Shown here piece by piece: positions 24,920 to 36,717 of a DNA stretch of 64,000 bases. Made by a program: the position numbers and the translations under genes. Origin of the DNA: Silene conica. Lineage: Eukaryota > Streptophyta > Magnoliopsida > Caryophyllales > Caryophyllaceae. Each line of letters begins with the position of its first letter. Positions within the stretch are counted from its first letter, which is position 1. The DNA lies in assembly GCA_029255685.2 (NCBI GenBank), contig CM055318.2:3105001-3169000 (forward strand), read 5' to 3'. Below the pieces are notes generated by a model, which ran no database searches, was not told the DNA's origin, and worked only from the letters and a program-made list of their open reading frames with translations.

Positions 24920-25949
24920 TAACAAAGATAGTCGTAAAACAAATTAAATTCGTGATTGATTAAAGAAAATCATCTTAGCTCCATATAATACCAAAGTCAT
25001 TTTATGATGTACTAACTTTTGTAAAATTGCATTATACGAAAAAGTTATCGTTATACATATTCTTTTAGATTTTTTTTAATATTATCGTAAATTGGAGAAA
25101 ATACGAGCCAAAGTCGAGTATAAATGAGACGGATTCATAAATCTTGCAAATTATTTATAGTAGACTAGTTTTCATGACTTTACCAATTAAATTAATTAAC
25201 ATCTGCAAAACCGGGTATCAAAATTAAAGGTCAAAGAATAAAATGAACAGAATAATTAATTTTGTTAATTTATTTTTACAACACCAGCTTTTGTGACTAT
25301 CAATTAAGGTAGTTGACATCTGTAAAATCGAGTGTGTAAATAAGATCAGCGTAACGGAATAATTAATCTTGTTAATTAATTTAATTTTGTAAGTTGGGTA
25401 AGTAGATGTCTCAATCAAAATTGAGAGTTGTCTCTGGCAAACATATTGAATTGCGAGCTTTCATTCACTGAATGCATTGCCTTGTAAATATACCTGAACT
25501 TATTCACGACAGTTTCTTATTTTGCCACAAAACTTGCATAATTTCAACTTCTTTTTAGCTTTTTCTTAATATTATTACCAATCATAGTATATATGTCCTT
25601 TAATTTTTAATTTCATGTTTAAAATCTATGAATATGACATCGTTAGAATCCTAAGAGAATTATACGTACTCCGTATACAATAATTATGAGCTACGATAGG
25701 GCGGAAAACAGAAAGATATCGTAGTATTATTGATAATTCGTTCGTGTTCTGCATGAATTCAATGGCACTTCCGCCGTTTTAAATAACTGACGTTTTTATT
25801 TTACTAGGTGAAATTTTGAATTCAATTTCTACAAATATAATTTGGTATGAAATTATTAAAATTACAACATAAATATTTCTATGATTAGAACTTACTATGA
25901 GTATACATTTCAATATATTTAATTATATATTTTGAAAGATATTGAGAAG

Positions 25950-26124
25950 AAAACTTGAAGCTTGAAGTTTGTCAAAGGCAGGAGTTGAGAGGTTTTAGGT
26001 ACGAATCACGGAGGAGATGATCACTTGGCCGCTGCGGCCCCCGAAGAGTGGCTTATATGGTCCATATAGTACCGCAGGAATGCAAAAGTTCGGGGAATTA
26101 AACTCGGTCGTCACCAAAAAAAAG
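25950..26124 (+). mobile_element. tRNA-derived SINE, family A (copy 1)
   Basis: Shares GCAGGAGTTGAGAGGT, a B-box-like region, GATGATCACTTGGCC and a 3' end CGTCACCAAAAAAAA with copies at 28891 and 47092. The 5' A-box head is diverged or lost. Confidence 0.65.
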
Positions 26125-26841
26125 AGAAACGGATATCTCGAAAGGTGAGAATGTCAATTAAAACACCAGAAGGAAGACTAATATTTAAAGTAGTCCCAAT
26201 ATCATATCAACTAATGTCACAATAATATAACCTCTTACTCTAATAATACAGATATTGGTATATAGTATATTACAATATAAACCGTAATATTTTCCGAACA
26301 TTAACTTCAATTGTAATTGCATTATTATTGACGGATTATAACCTTACAACGAACCTCCATGCATGTAAGATACGTAACCTCTTAAGACATCGAAAACCTA
26401 ATCTTTTTAAGCTCTTTGTATATTATTTGTACCAACACTACTACCAACATCAAGATATGCCACTAATAATATACAAATTTAACACACGTTAGGAAATTCG
26501 TTTATATTATATAAATTTTGATACGGAATATTAGACATTGCATTACTCCTATTTATAACATTTTACTCTTGAAAAATACGTTTATTTATGTGTCGGTAAT
26601 TTATACTACATGTTAAAATAGTATAAACGGTTTTTCTGATGTATGATGTATGCTCGTGATTCGTAATATAAAAAAATAGCTAGTTGGCTACTCAATGGGC
26701 ATAATTAACGACACATTATAACATGAAATACAGAAAATACAATAATTAAAACATTTCAGAACAACATTTGACTAATTAAAATCAACTTAATTCAAAGAAA
26801 ACAAGGAAAAAACCTTCATTAATTAGCTAAATTATTACTAA

Positions 26842-27030
26842 GAATTTGCTAAGGTGTACCTTAAGGATACACAACTACACATTAATACGCTTAATACTGA
26901 AAGATTTAAAAGATATTCTCATTAATTATGGTAAATTTAAGTTTATTCTTATATTTAATGAGAATATTTTGCAAATCTTTCCATATTAAGCCTAATAACG
27001 TGTTGTTCTTAGGGCACACGTTAAAAAACC
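26842..27030. mobile_element. MITE with TTTTTTAACGTGTG ends, INO 3' side
   Basis: The right end CACACGTTAAAAAACC is inverted relative to a diverged left end. Internal sequence (AGATATTCTCATTAAT, ATGGTAAA) matches the element at 29037 in INO intron 2. Confidence 0.5.
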
Positions 27031-27031
27031 G

Positions 27032-27076
27032 TTATTATAATAATAATAATAATTATTATTATTAATTATTATTATT
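27032..27076. repeat. AT palindrome of TAA and TTA triplets
   Basis: A near-perfect 45-bp palindrome made of (TAA)n then (TTA)n, eight bases beyond the INO stop codon, so probably within its 3' UTR. It could form a cruciform or RNA stem. Confidence 0.8.
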
Positions 27077-27083
27077 CCAAAGT

Positions 27084-30000
27084 TTATGTAGCATTGCTGA
27101 TTTCGTCGTCGCCACTACTAATGTCTTCATCATCAACTTCATCATGTTGAACTGACGGGAAATGAGCCCACTGCGTATTCAACAACATATATATCAAGCT
27201 TAGTTTTTTTACTCTTTCCGTCTCGATAATTTTAATTAACGTATTTTAAGTAAACGTAAACAAATAATTACGACCGAGCGATAAAGTGGTATAGGGTTTA
27301 CATTTTTGGCAGCAGTGCTAAATGCTTCTTTGTGACTCATCGTTGGATTCCTTGCTTTCAGCCTTTTGATTTCTTCTCTGTTATTAACATGTAACACTAT
27401 ATTATTATACACGTACATGTTGCCTCAAAATAAAATATTGTACACGTACGTCGGACTAGTAGAACAACAAAAAAAAGGTTATATCGTCGAGAAAATAGAT
27501 AACTGTTACACTGATTTACCCTCCTCAATCCTCGCTTTTTTTATTACGGGTATTGGAGCTTTAGTAACATAATATAATCTAGTATCGATAATTGGCGAAC
27601 ATATAACATAAAATGACTTTATACTTGCGAAGAAAATAGAAAAAAACGATTCTATACTTGCATTTCACGTAGAAAATATAAGAAAAATGATTTTATACAA
27701 CAACAAAACAACATAGGTTATATTGCCGAGAAAATAGATAAATTGTACTAATTTATCCTCCTCAATCCTCAATTTTTTTATTACCGAAATTGGAGTTTCA
27801 GTAACCTAACATAATCTAGTATCGGCAATTGTCAAATTAAACATATACTGTAACATAAAATGATTTTATACTTGCATATTCTAAGAAAATAGAAGAAAAA
27901 AATGATTTTGTACTCGCGTTATATAAAAAAAAAACATAGAAGAAAAATGATTTTATACAACAACAAAAACACATAGATTATATCGCCGAGAAAATAGATA
28001 ACTATTACACCAATTTACCCTCCTCAATCGTCACCTTTTTTTTTATTACGGGGATTGGAGTTTCGGTAACCTAACATAATCTAGTATCGGCAATTGGCAA
28101 ACATATAACATAAAATGATTTTATACTTGCATATTCTAAGAAAACAGAAGAAAAAAAATGATTTTATACTCGCATTTCATTAAAAAAATTAGAAGAAAAA
28201 TGATTTTATACAACAATAAAAAAACATAGGTTATATCGCCGAAGAAAATAGATAAATATTGCACTAATTTATCCTCCTCAATCCTTGAACTTTTTTTTAT
28301 TACAAATATTGGAGCGAGCTTCGATAACCTAACATAATCTAGTATCGTCAATTGGCAAACATATAACATAAAATGATATTATACTCGCATATTACAAAGA
28401 AAATAGAAAAAAATGATTTTATACTCGCATATTAAAAAATCCGTGGATAAATTTGTTACGAAACATGAACAATTCTAGCATGTATCGAGTTATTAAACAT
28501 ACTTGATAAATCGGTTGTAAGCTGATGGAGCCCTTGTTTTCTTCTCTGGAGCTGCCATTATTTAATCAGCAATAAACAAAAATTAATTTGAAAAATAATA
28601 TTAGCTGAAATAATTAATTAAGAATATAGGGTTTTGTTAGGGTTTATGATATACTCGGTTCCGTTCGTGTAAACATCTCACTGAGATAGAGTGAGTACAT
28701 ACGTTTATTCACAATTTGATCCAAACCGATTCCTCCTTCATCTTCATTCTCATCATCTGTGCCATTATCATCGTCGGAGACGACCGCCATGGTATTATTG
28801 TTTTGCTTGTCTGTCACTACCCTTGATGATGCATCTTCTTGCTCTTGCTGCTTTAGCTGTGAAATTTGAAATAGTAATAATATATTTAACGAAGTGATGT
28901 TAGTCCAGTGGTAACTGGTTTAAACCTTAAAACTTGCAGAAATGGAGGAGTTGAGAGGTATCAGGTTCGATTATCAGTTAGGGCGATGACCCTCGTCACC
29001 AAAAACAATAAAAAAAATAATGTATTTTCCTAATTCGGTTTTTCTAACGTGTGCTAGGGCACATACACATTAATAGCCAAAACGTGGAAATATTTACAAG
29101 ATATTCTCGTCAATATTCAAGTATGAACTCATTTTTACCATAATTAGTAAGAATATTTGTGAATCTTGCCACATTTAGGCTATCACACGTTAAAAAACCC
29201 GTTCTGAATTACAATAATAAACCCTAGCAACATACATCTTCAATCTATTAATTTATGTGGTTATATAGATCGACGACAAATATTGATTGCATCTCTACGT
29301 AAATTTGGATGATTAATTCATATGAGCCGACCCCAAATCAGAATAAAGATAATTAACGAGATTAGGTTAATATATAAATTTACCTGATCTTGATTAAGAG
29401 AAGAGAAAAGATGAAAAGGAACAAATGATGCTTTCAACATATTGACTGAGAGAAGAGCACTGCAGTGACCGCATCTTACTGTCACCACCATTGACATGCT
29501 ACTGTATGGAACACTTACCTACATTTCCAAAATTAATTAAATAAATACAATAAATAAAATAAATAAATACGTAAGATGTATGAAATTGTCTTTTGCATAA
29601 GTTAATATTGGAAAATTACGACGTTTGTGTTCTGATACAATATTAAAGAGATAATCGGAAAGGTACCGTTTGATATGCTATTGTTTGGAACACTTATCTA
29701 CATTTTCGAACTTAATTAATTAAATGCAATAAATAAAATAAATAAACAAAATAAAATAAAATATGTTAGATATATGAAATTGTCTTTTGCACAAGTTAAT
29801 ATTGGAATATTTACACGTTCGTGCCCTCATACCATATTAAAGAGATAATCGGAAAGGTATCGTTTGACATGCTATTGTTTGGAACACTTACCTACATTAT
29901 TTCGAAATTAATTAAATAAAATATGATAAATAAAATAAATAAACAAACAAACTTAAATAAAATATGTTAGAAATTTGAAATTGTCTTTTGCACAAGTTAA

Positions 30001-30367
30001 TATTGGAATATTTACGACGTTTGTTCCCATATAGGCTGATACCATATCAAAGAGATAATCGGAAAGGTAGCGTTTGACATGCTATTGTTTGGAACACTTA
30101 TCTGCATTTCCGAACTTAATTAAATAAAATTCGATAAATAAAATATATAAACAAAATTAAATAAATTGTCTTTTGCATAAGTTAATGTTGGAAATTTACG
30201 ACGTTTGTGCTCTGATACCATATTAAAGAGATAACCAGAAAGGTATTTGATACCAAAAAAAATGGGAAATAATGTTAAATTACCAGTAGCATGGTGGTGC
30301 AAAAAGTGCATTGTACATAGCATATTTGTTCTTGAACATCTAATAGATGGCTAATTGATGTTGCCAT
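27084..30367 (-). CDS. INO: YABBY transcription factor of INNER NO OUTER type, six exons
   Basis: Exons on the minus strand: 30284-30367, 29384-29518, 28703-28856, 28503-28551, 27302-27377, 27084-27170; 585 bases, 194 residues, all GT-AG. The zinc finger is C20-x2-C23-x20-C44-x2-C47. The YABBY (HMG-like) domain spans about residues 120-173 and reads NKPPEK, APSAYNRFIKEEIKRLKA, HKEAFSTAAKNWAHFP. Exon sizes of 49 and 76 bp for the YABBY box match the family. The MLLVSVP and VNMLKASFVP segments and KRLKA favour INO over FIL, CRC or YAB2/5. In Arabidopsis INO specifies the ovule outer integument. The protein is shorter than Arabidopsis INO (about 230 residues) and ends in an acidic tail. Introns 1 and 4 hold tandem arrays, and intron 2 holds a SINE and a MITE. 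Confidence 0.93.
27460..28445. repeat. Tandem array in INO intron 4, unit about 250 bp, four copies
   Basis: Units begin near 27479, 27716, 27976 and 28228 with TTATATCG(C)CGAG AAAATAGATAA, then CCTCCTCAATC, TTTTTTTATTAC, ATTGGAG and ATAATCTAGTATCG. They fill almost the whole intron between the two YABBY-box exons. Confidence 0.88.
28891..29015 (+). mobile_element. tRNA-derived SINE, family A (copy 2, internally deleted)
   Basis: A-box TAGTCCAGTGGT at 28901, B-box GGTTCGATTATC near 28964, 3' end CTCGTCACCAAAAA. It lies in INO intron 2, opposite in strand to the gene, and lacks about 70 bp present in the other copies. Confidence 0.75.
29037..29200. mobile_element. MITE with TTTTTCTAACGTGTG ends in INO intron 2
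   Basis: Ends GGTTTTTCTAACGTGTG and CACACGTTAAAAAACCC are inverted. A relative lies at 26842, so two copies bracket the 3' half of INO. Confidence 0.65.
29490..30260. repeat. Tandem array in INO intron 1 that includes the exon 2 acceptor
   Basis: Units of about 180-210 bp. Each carries, on the minus strand, ATGTAG (or ATGCAG) then (G/A)TAAGTGTTCC and AGCATGTCAA, the same sequence that forms the real acceptor and first codons of exon 2 (29518 downward). Acceptor AGs lie at 29519-29521 (real), 29698-29700, 29892-29894 and 30102-30104. Confidence 0.85.
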
Positions 30368-30646
30368 TATTTTTTCACCTTTGAACTTTTAATTTGAATA
30401 TAATGTTGGAGTAGTAGATATAGAGACTAGAGAGTGAAGGGAGTGTACATAGGTAGGAGCTTTAGGGTTTGTAACAATATATACCGGAAGCGAAATGCCT
30501 ACGAAATGATAAATTTATCGTCTCATATAATTGTATGAATAATATTTGACTCGTTTTACATTTAAGGTATACATGACTGTCTTAAAGGAGACTAATGCTC
30601 TATTATTTTTGGCTGAAACGAGCTGAATTATTAAAGTGGATTAAGA

Positions 30647-30867
30647 TCCTGTTCTTTTTGGCTTAATTTCAGCTTCTTTCAATTTTGGTGGGTTGTATTC
30701 CGTTAAGTTTTATTTACGTTCAATCAATTATTTTCAATTAATCTCTTCACAAAAGTAACTTTTAATTCAACCAAATTCACTCCAACTCAGTTCCACTCAA
30801 TTTTGTTCAATTAAGCTCTATTCCAATTTATTCAATTCAGCTCGTTTCAGCCGAAAAGAACATGACC
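30647..30867. mobile_element. MITE with GTTCTTTTTGGCT ends
   Basis: Left CCTGTTCTTTTTGGCT, right AGCCGAAAAGAACATG, inverted, 221 bp. The interior (TTGTATTCCGTTAAGTT, ACTTTTAATTCA) recurs at 33178-33375 and, inverted, at 30871-31015. A looser relative is near 39200. Confidence 0.65.
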
Positions 30868-31109
30868 TAAATGGAGTAGGAGCTGAATTGAATTAAATTG
30901 AATGGAACTGAGCTAGAGTGAATATAGTTGAATTAAAAGTTAATTTTATTAAAAAGATGAGCTGAATATGAATAAACTTTAACGAAACACAGCCAAGCAA
31001 AACTGAAATTAAGCTAGGAATATTAATGCATGTGTTATGTCTACATATATGAAGCAACAGGGTTTATTTAAAATTTTAAATGAGGCTTATTATTATTGTA
31101 TATACATTG

Positions 31110-31250
31110 TTATTTAGCCAATAATGTTATAAGAACATTTATTCTTCAAATTAAGTGCTTGAAAGTTGAAAGATGATAAATTAATGTTATTTCACAATAA
31201 TTAATGGTACTGCTGATCTGAAATGTTGAGATTTTCTAATATTTATGGAG
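31110..31250 (-). repeat. Dispersed repeat, inverted copy
   Basis: The reverse complement of 24655-24790; both contain ATAAGAACATTTATTCTTC (in the orientation of this copy) and AAATGTTGAGATTTT. Confidence 0.6.
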
Positions 31251-31558
31251 CTAGATTTGGTGCAAGTCTATAAATTTACTAAAATTGTGTAAAGTATTTG
31301 ATTTATAATATACAAATTCATTATATAGTTAATGTTAACATTGATGGAATATTGGACGGTTTTCGACCATATATGCTCATGAATATCAGACGGTTTTACA
31401 TGAAACTTACTTCATTCGCCTTACTATTTCATTCGAGATTATAAGTCTATTACTCATATAATAGACTATATACTATGAGTAATTCACTAGTTGACAATAA
31501 TCCAAAATAACATTTGTTTTTATTAATTTCCAATTTCTTTTAAATAAGAGAGCATATT

Positions 31559-31692
31559 AAGGAGGTCATGAAAATTGAAAATACATAATATATATACCGA
31601 TGAATTAAATCGACAGGTCTTACATTTTAGGAGGTCATGAAAATACATAATATATATACAGATGACTTAAATCGATAGGTCTTACATTTTAG
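31559..31692 (+). repeat. Tandem duplication, two units of about 65 bp
   Basis: AGGAGGTCATGAAAA, ATACATAATATATATAC and AGGTCTTACATTTT occur twice in a row. Confidence 0.85.
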
Positions 31693-32035
31693 GAATAATC
31701 CGCAATATACTAATCAAATTCTCCCATTTAAATTTCCCGCCTAAGTGATATTTTGCTAGACAATATTTATTTCTTAATTAATTAGTAATTATCTATATTT
31801 ACTATTGAATAATATTTATATTTATTAACATAAATCACTATTTAACATCTATTTTTATTTAAATTTTACATAAATGAAACGAATAAAATATCTCCATGAG
31901 ATTATATGCAAATTAAATTTTCTACCTTAATATTCAAAATGGAGCTAAATTACATAAGTTTAATTAATTAATTGTCAAATTCTTTAATATTTGTATCTAA
32001 AATACCATGCATTTGCACATGGGCTCTATTCGCTC

Positions 32036-32600
32036 TAATCAATACAGAGTAATTATTTTTGTTTAAAATCCTCCTAACTGCAAACGTTAAATAAATAACT
32101 ATTGACCGGGACAGATTCGAGGGAACATTATACACATGTATTGTGTTTGCATAGATTCTTTAGCTTGAGCAGCTCATCAACAATTTGAATCATAGTGCTC
32201 TATCTTTTCTAATCAATACAAAATAATTATATTTGATTGAAATCTTTCTTACTGCACACGTTAAATAGATAATTATTTTTTTTTTCTATAATGATATGAA
32301 AATCCGCAGCCGCTATCTGTGGTGCATATTGGGTAAACCCCAAGCATACGCGATGAGCTGCAAACCACGTACACTAGGTTAACCACTCTTTTACGGGGTG
32401 ACATACTCGAAATCTAGAAGGCATAGCCTCAAGCCAATTTATCCCAAAGATTGCTCTTGGTGAGGCTTGAACCTGAAACCCTTGGGAATGTCGCCCAAGT
32501 TTTAACTATTAGACTCCACCCTTGCGAGCTAAATAGATAACTATTAACGGGAATAGAACCGAGACAATATTATATACAAGTATTTTGTTTACATAGATTC
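32036..32600 (+). repeat. Diverged tandem duplication; second copy split by a SINE
   Basis: Copy 1 (about 32036-32199) and copy 2 (about 32215-32600) share CTAATCAATACA, ACGTTAAATA, ACTATT and GCATAGATTCTTTAGCTTGA-like stretches. Copy 1 preserves the empty target of the insertion in copy 2. Confidence 0.8.
32278..32529 (-). mobile_element. tRNA-derived SINE, family B (copy 1) with 16-bp target duplication
   Basis: In minus orientation: head GGAGTCTAATAGTTAAAACT (A-box-like), B-box GGTTCAAGCCTC, CGGCTGCGGAT and a 3' A tail. It is bounded by TAAATAGATAAYTATT at 32262-32277 and 32530-32545. The uninterrupted site exists in the tandem copy near 32090. A relative is at 52381. Confidence 0.88.
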
Positions 32601-33177
32601 TTTAGCTTGACCAACTCACCAATTTTACTAATAGTAAAAGAGGTAAAACTTGTAGTCAGACAAATTTAACCCCATTTAAGGTAAATTAAATTCTGAAACA
32701 TGCATTGAATTCAAGTAACACTAACTCAAAAATATACATACATAGACACATATACTAGTATTCATCACATAAATAATAAAGAGTGTTTCCCTAATGTTGT
32801 TGGTTTGAAGGGTGAAAAATTAAAGACAATTGGGGACCTATGCCCTAATTTGTTAAGTGTTGTTTTCTGTCTCCTATTTTTTTGTGTCCTTACAATTTTA
32901 AGAGTAAATTTGAGTGTTATTTTTACTTAATTTGGTATAGGAGGAAGTTTCTAGAAATTTTTATAAATAGAAATGAGGTATCTTAGTATTTGTCTTACAT
33001 GATAGAATGAAATTTTGTTGCATGGTTGTACTTTTGTTTATGTTGTTTGAATTGCCAAAAGGTAACAAGAGTTTAAATATTGATTTTTTACTCTTCAATT
33101 TGAGCTTTTATTTTGTCATTTTACTGGGACGGAGCCAGAATTTTACGTTTTGGAGTTGCTAAATCTTAGTGAAGGTG

Positions 33178-33375
33178 AACTAATTCTGTTCTTTTTGGCT
33201 TGATTTTGGCTCTTTTCGATTTTGTTTGGTTGTATTTCGTTAAGTTCTATTCAGGTTGGGGCAATTTTATTCAGCGTATTTTTTCATAAAATTAACTTTT
33301 AATTCAGCTACACTCATTCTAGCTCAATTCCTATCAATTTAGTTCAATTCAACTCTACTCCATTTAATTCAACAA
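33178..33375. mobile_element. MITE related to the GTTCTTTTTGGCT element at 30647
   Basis: Begins TTCTGTTCTTTTTGGCTTGA and carries the same interior landmarks (GTTGTATTTCGTTAAGTTC, TTAACTTTTAATTCAGCT). The right end is diverged. Confidence 0.5.
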
Positions 33376-35329
33376 AACTTGAAAAGGAAAAAATGGAAAT
33401 TTTAAATGAAAATTTCAAGTTTTTATTTGTGTAGCGAGGACGACCTTCTCTACTAGTCCTATCTAGCTACATTACTATCATTATCTTATCTTATTATTCT
33501 TCGTGTTTGAAATATCACTTTCTTATGTCATTTTCCCTAATTTATTTCGTCCACCACCTAAAAATTTCAAAAGCAGAAGTTTATGTGGTCTTGATCGGAT
33601 ATGATTCAAAATTTATAAAGTATATATAGTGTTGTAACGGGTTTGCACCTTAACATATAACTTTACGTAATCACCACTTAAATACGATATCATCAATGAT
33701 TTTTATATGTTTCGTTATTTTGAGTTTTGACATACAAGTTAAGTTGATAAAACAAACCAAATATTGCTCAATTGATAAAACAAGTTAACTAAATAATTTT
33801 ATTTTAAATTGCTCAATTGTTTATCTTAATAGTTTGGTTTATAAAATTTCCTATCTATATTTTTACCCCTCAACTTTGTTATACCCTGATCCCGTCACTG
33901 GTTAATGATAAGATGCTATAAAAACCGGGATATATACAAATTCCGTCTCTTTATTATACCTTGATTCCGTCACTTTATTATACACAAATTCTTTCCAAGT
34001 TAAAGCATAATTGTAGGTGTTAGGTTACCTCAAAATTGAATAGACCATCTTAATCAAAAACTAATTGCGAGCTTTCCTTTGCCTAATTGCAGGTACGTGG
34101 GGCCAATGTCTCAATGGGAGGAGTAAGCAAACAAGCCTCAATTTCTTTAGAAATTTGTAGCTTGATTATTGACCTTGTCCCCTCCCTAGATCACCAAATA
34201 GTTTTGCTAAAACTAGGGGCGGAATGGAAATAGGTTAGTAGGGACGGTGGCTCTTTCGTTAAGATATCTAGAAATTTTAGTAAAAATAAGTGCGATGGTG
34301 GCTTTAATAGGGTTAGTAGAATAGTAGGGGTGTCCGTCCTAGTAAGTTGATTATAAATTTGATGTAATACTGTCAGTTTTATAATTTTTTGTGCATTATA
34401 ACAATTTTTTCGAGTTTCGTTTTAAAGTTTTTGAGTTTTATTAAAAGTTTCAGAGTTTATTCACTTAGATATTAAACTCAAAAAATTTATCATCAAGCCA
34501 AAAATAATACATATATAAGCTTAGTTAAATTTGAGTTTTGACGGAAAAAAAGCTTCCAAAAAATATACATTTGTTAAAAACAAATAAAGTTTGAGCTAAT
34601 AAGTTCGGAAAAAGTATACATATATTTAAAAAGAAAAAAAAATCTAAAATAATGCATTCGATGTATGTTCTTTTTTCTCTAATCACCCGGACTAAACAAT
34701 GGAAATATAAAAGTTTTAGCTCAAATTTCTAATATATTGTCAAATTTGCCTTAGCTTTGAGCATTATTTATTCGCTCTGTCAAAAATTTTCGCTCCCCAC
34801 AAATTTTGGCTTTGCCATTCTGTTTTTTTTTGTTTTTGCATTATTTTTAAATTTTATTCGCTATTGTTTTTAACTTAAATCTTGATTTCGTCACGGACTC
34901 ACGGGTTAGTAATTGATATCGATTATTATTTATAAGCTTTAGGTTCTCAACTACTTCTAAATTCAATAAGCCCTCTTTAGTCCAAAACTAATTGCAAGTA
35001 TATGGGGTCCAAGGCAACTGTGAGGGGAACATGCAATTGAGCCACAACGTTTTTCTTAAGTTTTAAAATTTGTGCATTGAATTTGTGTCGAGAATAGATG
35101 AGTTAGGGGCCCCTACGTTATAACATCGTATAATTTATGAATTATCTATTACTAAATTTTATTTATTCGAACCTAGTGAGAAAATCAAAAGAAAATGTCC
35201 CATACTATGATTCGTTAGTAAAAATAAGGTTCGAATTTCCTAGTTAGTCACTTCTTCATGTTACCTTTTTTTTTCCTTTTTTTTTGACATAGTGCATAAT
35301 AATAGGAGAGCAGCTTTATCGCCTAGCCT
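33376..35329. other. Gene-free interval
   Basis: AT-rich sequence with no recognisable gene. Duplicated phrases (for example around 33890 and 33965, and ATTGCAGGTACGTGGGG near 34090 versus ATTGCAAGTATATGGGG near 34990) suggest old local duplications or decayed elements. Confidence 0.4.
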
Positions 35330-35740
35330 CAACAGAGGATAATTGGTGAGCGAACCTATTCAGCTTTCTAAGACAGTAACTAAGCGAGACACAATGAAAA
35401 TGTGAAAAAAGACCCTCTATATATCCTAGCATAAACCCTTCTAAGGTATCGATCCAAAGTAGCTAACCCTGAGAGTTGTAGAACCAAATTAAGACAGTCG
35501 GAAATAATATCGATATATCGTTGACCAAAAGACATTGTTGACTTAAGTGCCTCAAAACAGGCTACGCCTTCAGCATAAAGAGGATTCATAGCTCAAAGAG
35601 AGACATATCCTCTATACCAAATGAACCCCTCTTCATCAAAAATTACCCAACCAACAACTCCTTTGAACCCGTTAGACCAGGCTGCATCAAATTTTATGCG
35701 AAGCTCTGAAGAACACTGATGCAATCCAACCAAATATATA
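35330..35740 (-). pseudogene. RNase H-like domain remnant of a non-LTR retrotransposon
   Basis: On the minus strand the translation shows FDAAWSNG, GVVGWVIFDEEG, then an in-frame TGA, then AEGVACFEALKS and ISDCLNLVLQL. This is the D...E...D layout of the RNase H domain common at the end of plant LINE ORF2. The stop and absence of the rest of ORF2 make it a dead fragment. Confidence 0.7.
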
Positions 35741-36717
35741 TTTGGGAAAGCAATTACGCACCCTCTCATAATCAGTGAGGCAATTTCATGTTACCTAGTA
35801 ACGTAAATATATGTTAACTTTCAAAATGATTCTTTTGGTGCAAGTCACTTTATTTTATCATGGATAGAATCAAATTTCTCTATTAACTACAAACGTATAT
35901 TTAATGCTAACGTGATTAAACCTAGATCACGAGTTTTATTTTTCAAAAAAGTCACGGCTTTAACAATTAAATTAACTGATATTTAGTAGAGTTAGATTAT
36001 ATCACGGCGATATTAAAGACTTATTTCAAAAGATATTTACTTAAACTAGATCAATGTCACAGGTTTACAAGTTTACATCGATTAATTAAATATGTTTATG
36101 TGATCTCATTGTCAATCCCATGTGCTAATTGAAATTTGATCATGGAAATAAAATGCTAAAAGTCAAGATTGAAAACCCCATATTATCTCTAATTTGCAAT
36201 TATGATGATTTTTCATTTGTTACCGTCGTAAGTCACCCCAATCATAAAATAGCTATTTTTATAATAAAAAAATGACAAATAAAAGGTGATCATCGAATGA
36301 TCACTTTTAATCAAATTCGTTGTTTTTTATCAAAAAAAAACTATTTTAATCTCATTATAATTTGAAACCGTCGTAAATACGAGTAGTTCGAAACTTGGAA
36401 GTTGTTAAACCAACTTGGTGACAATAATGTTTTAGACACTTAGTCATCCATGATAAGTGATAGGAGATATTAACTACAATTGGTCCATCACGTTTCTCTA
36501 TTTGACAATGTAGTACACCTATTATAGATAAGGCTTACCCAACCAATAATTGTAAATCTAAAATATCCTTGCTTATAATTTTGAACCACTAATTTTTCTT
36601 ATATATATGTAAACTACTCACAACTTTGTGTCTCACAATTATTTGCATGAACTCATATAATAAAATTACAAAATAAACAAGGCAAAATAAGAAAGGTTGT
36701 ACTATAAATTTTGAGTT

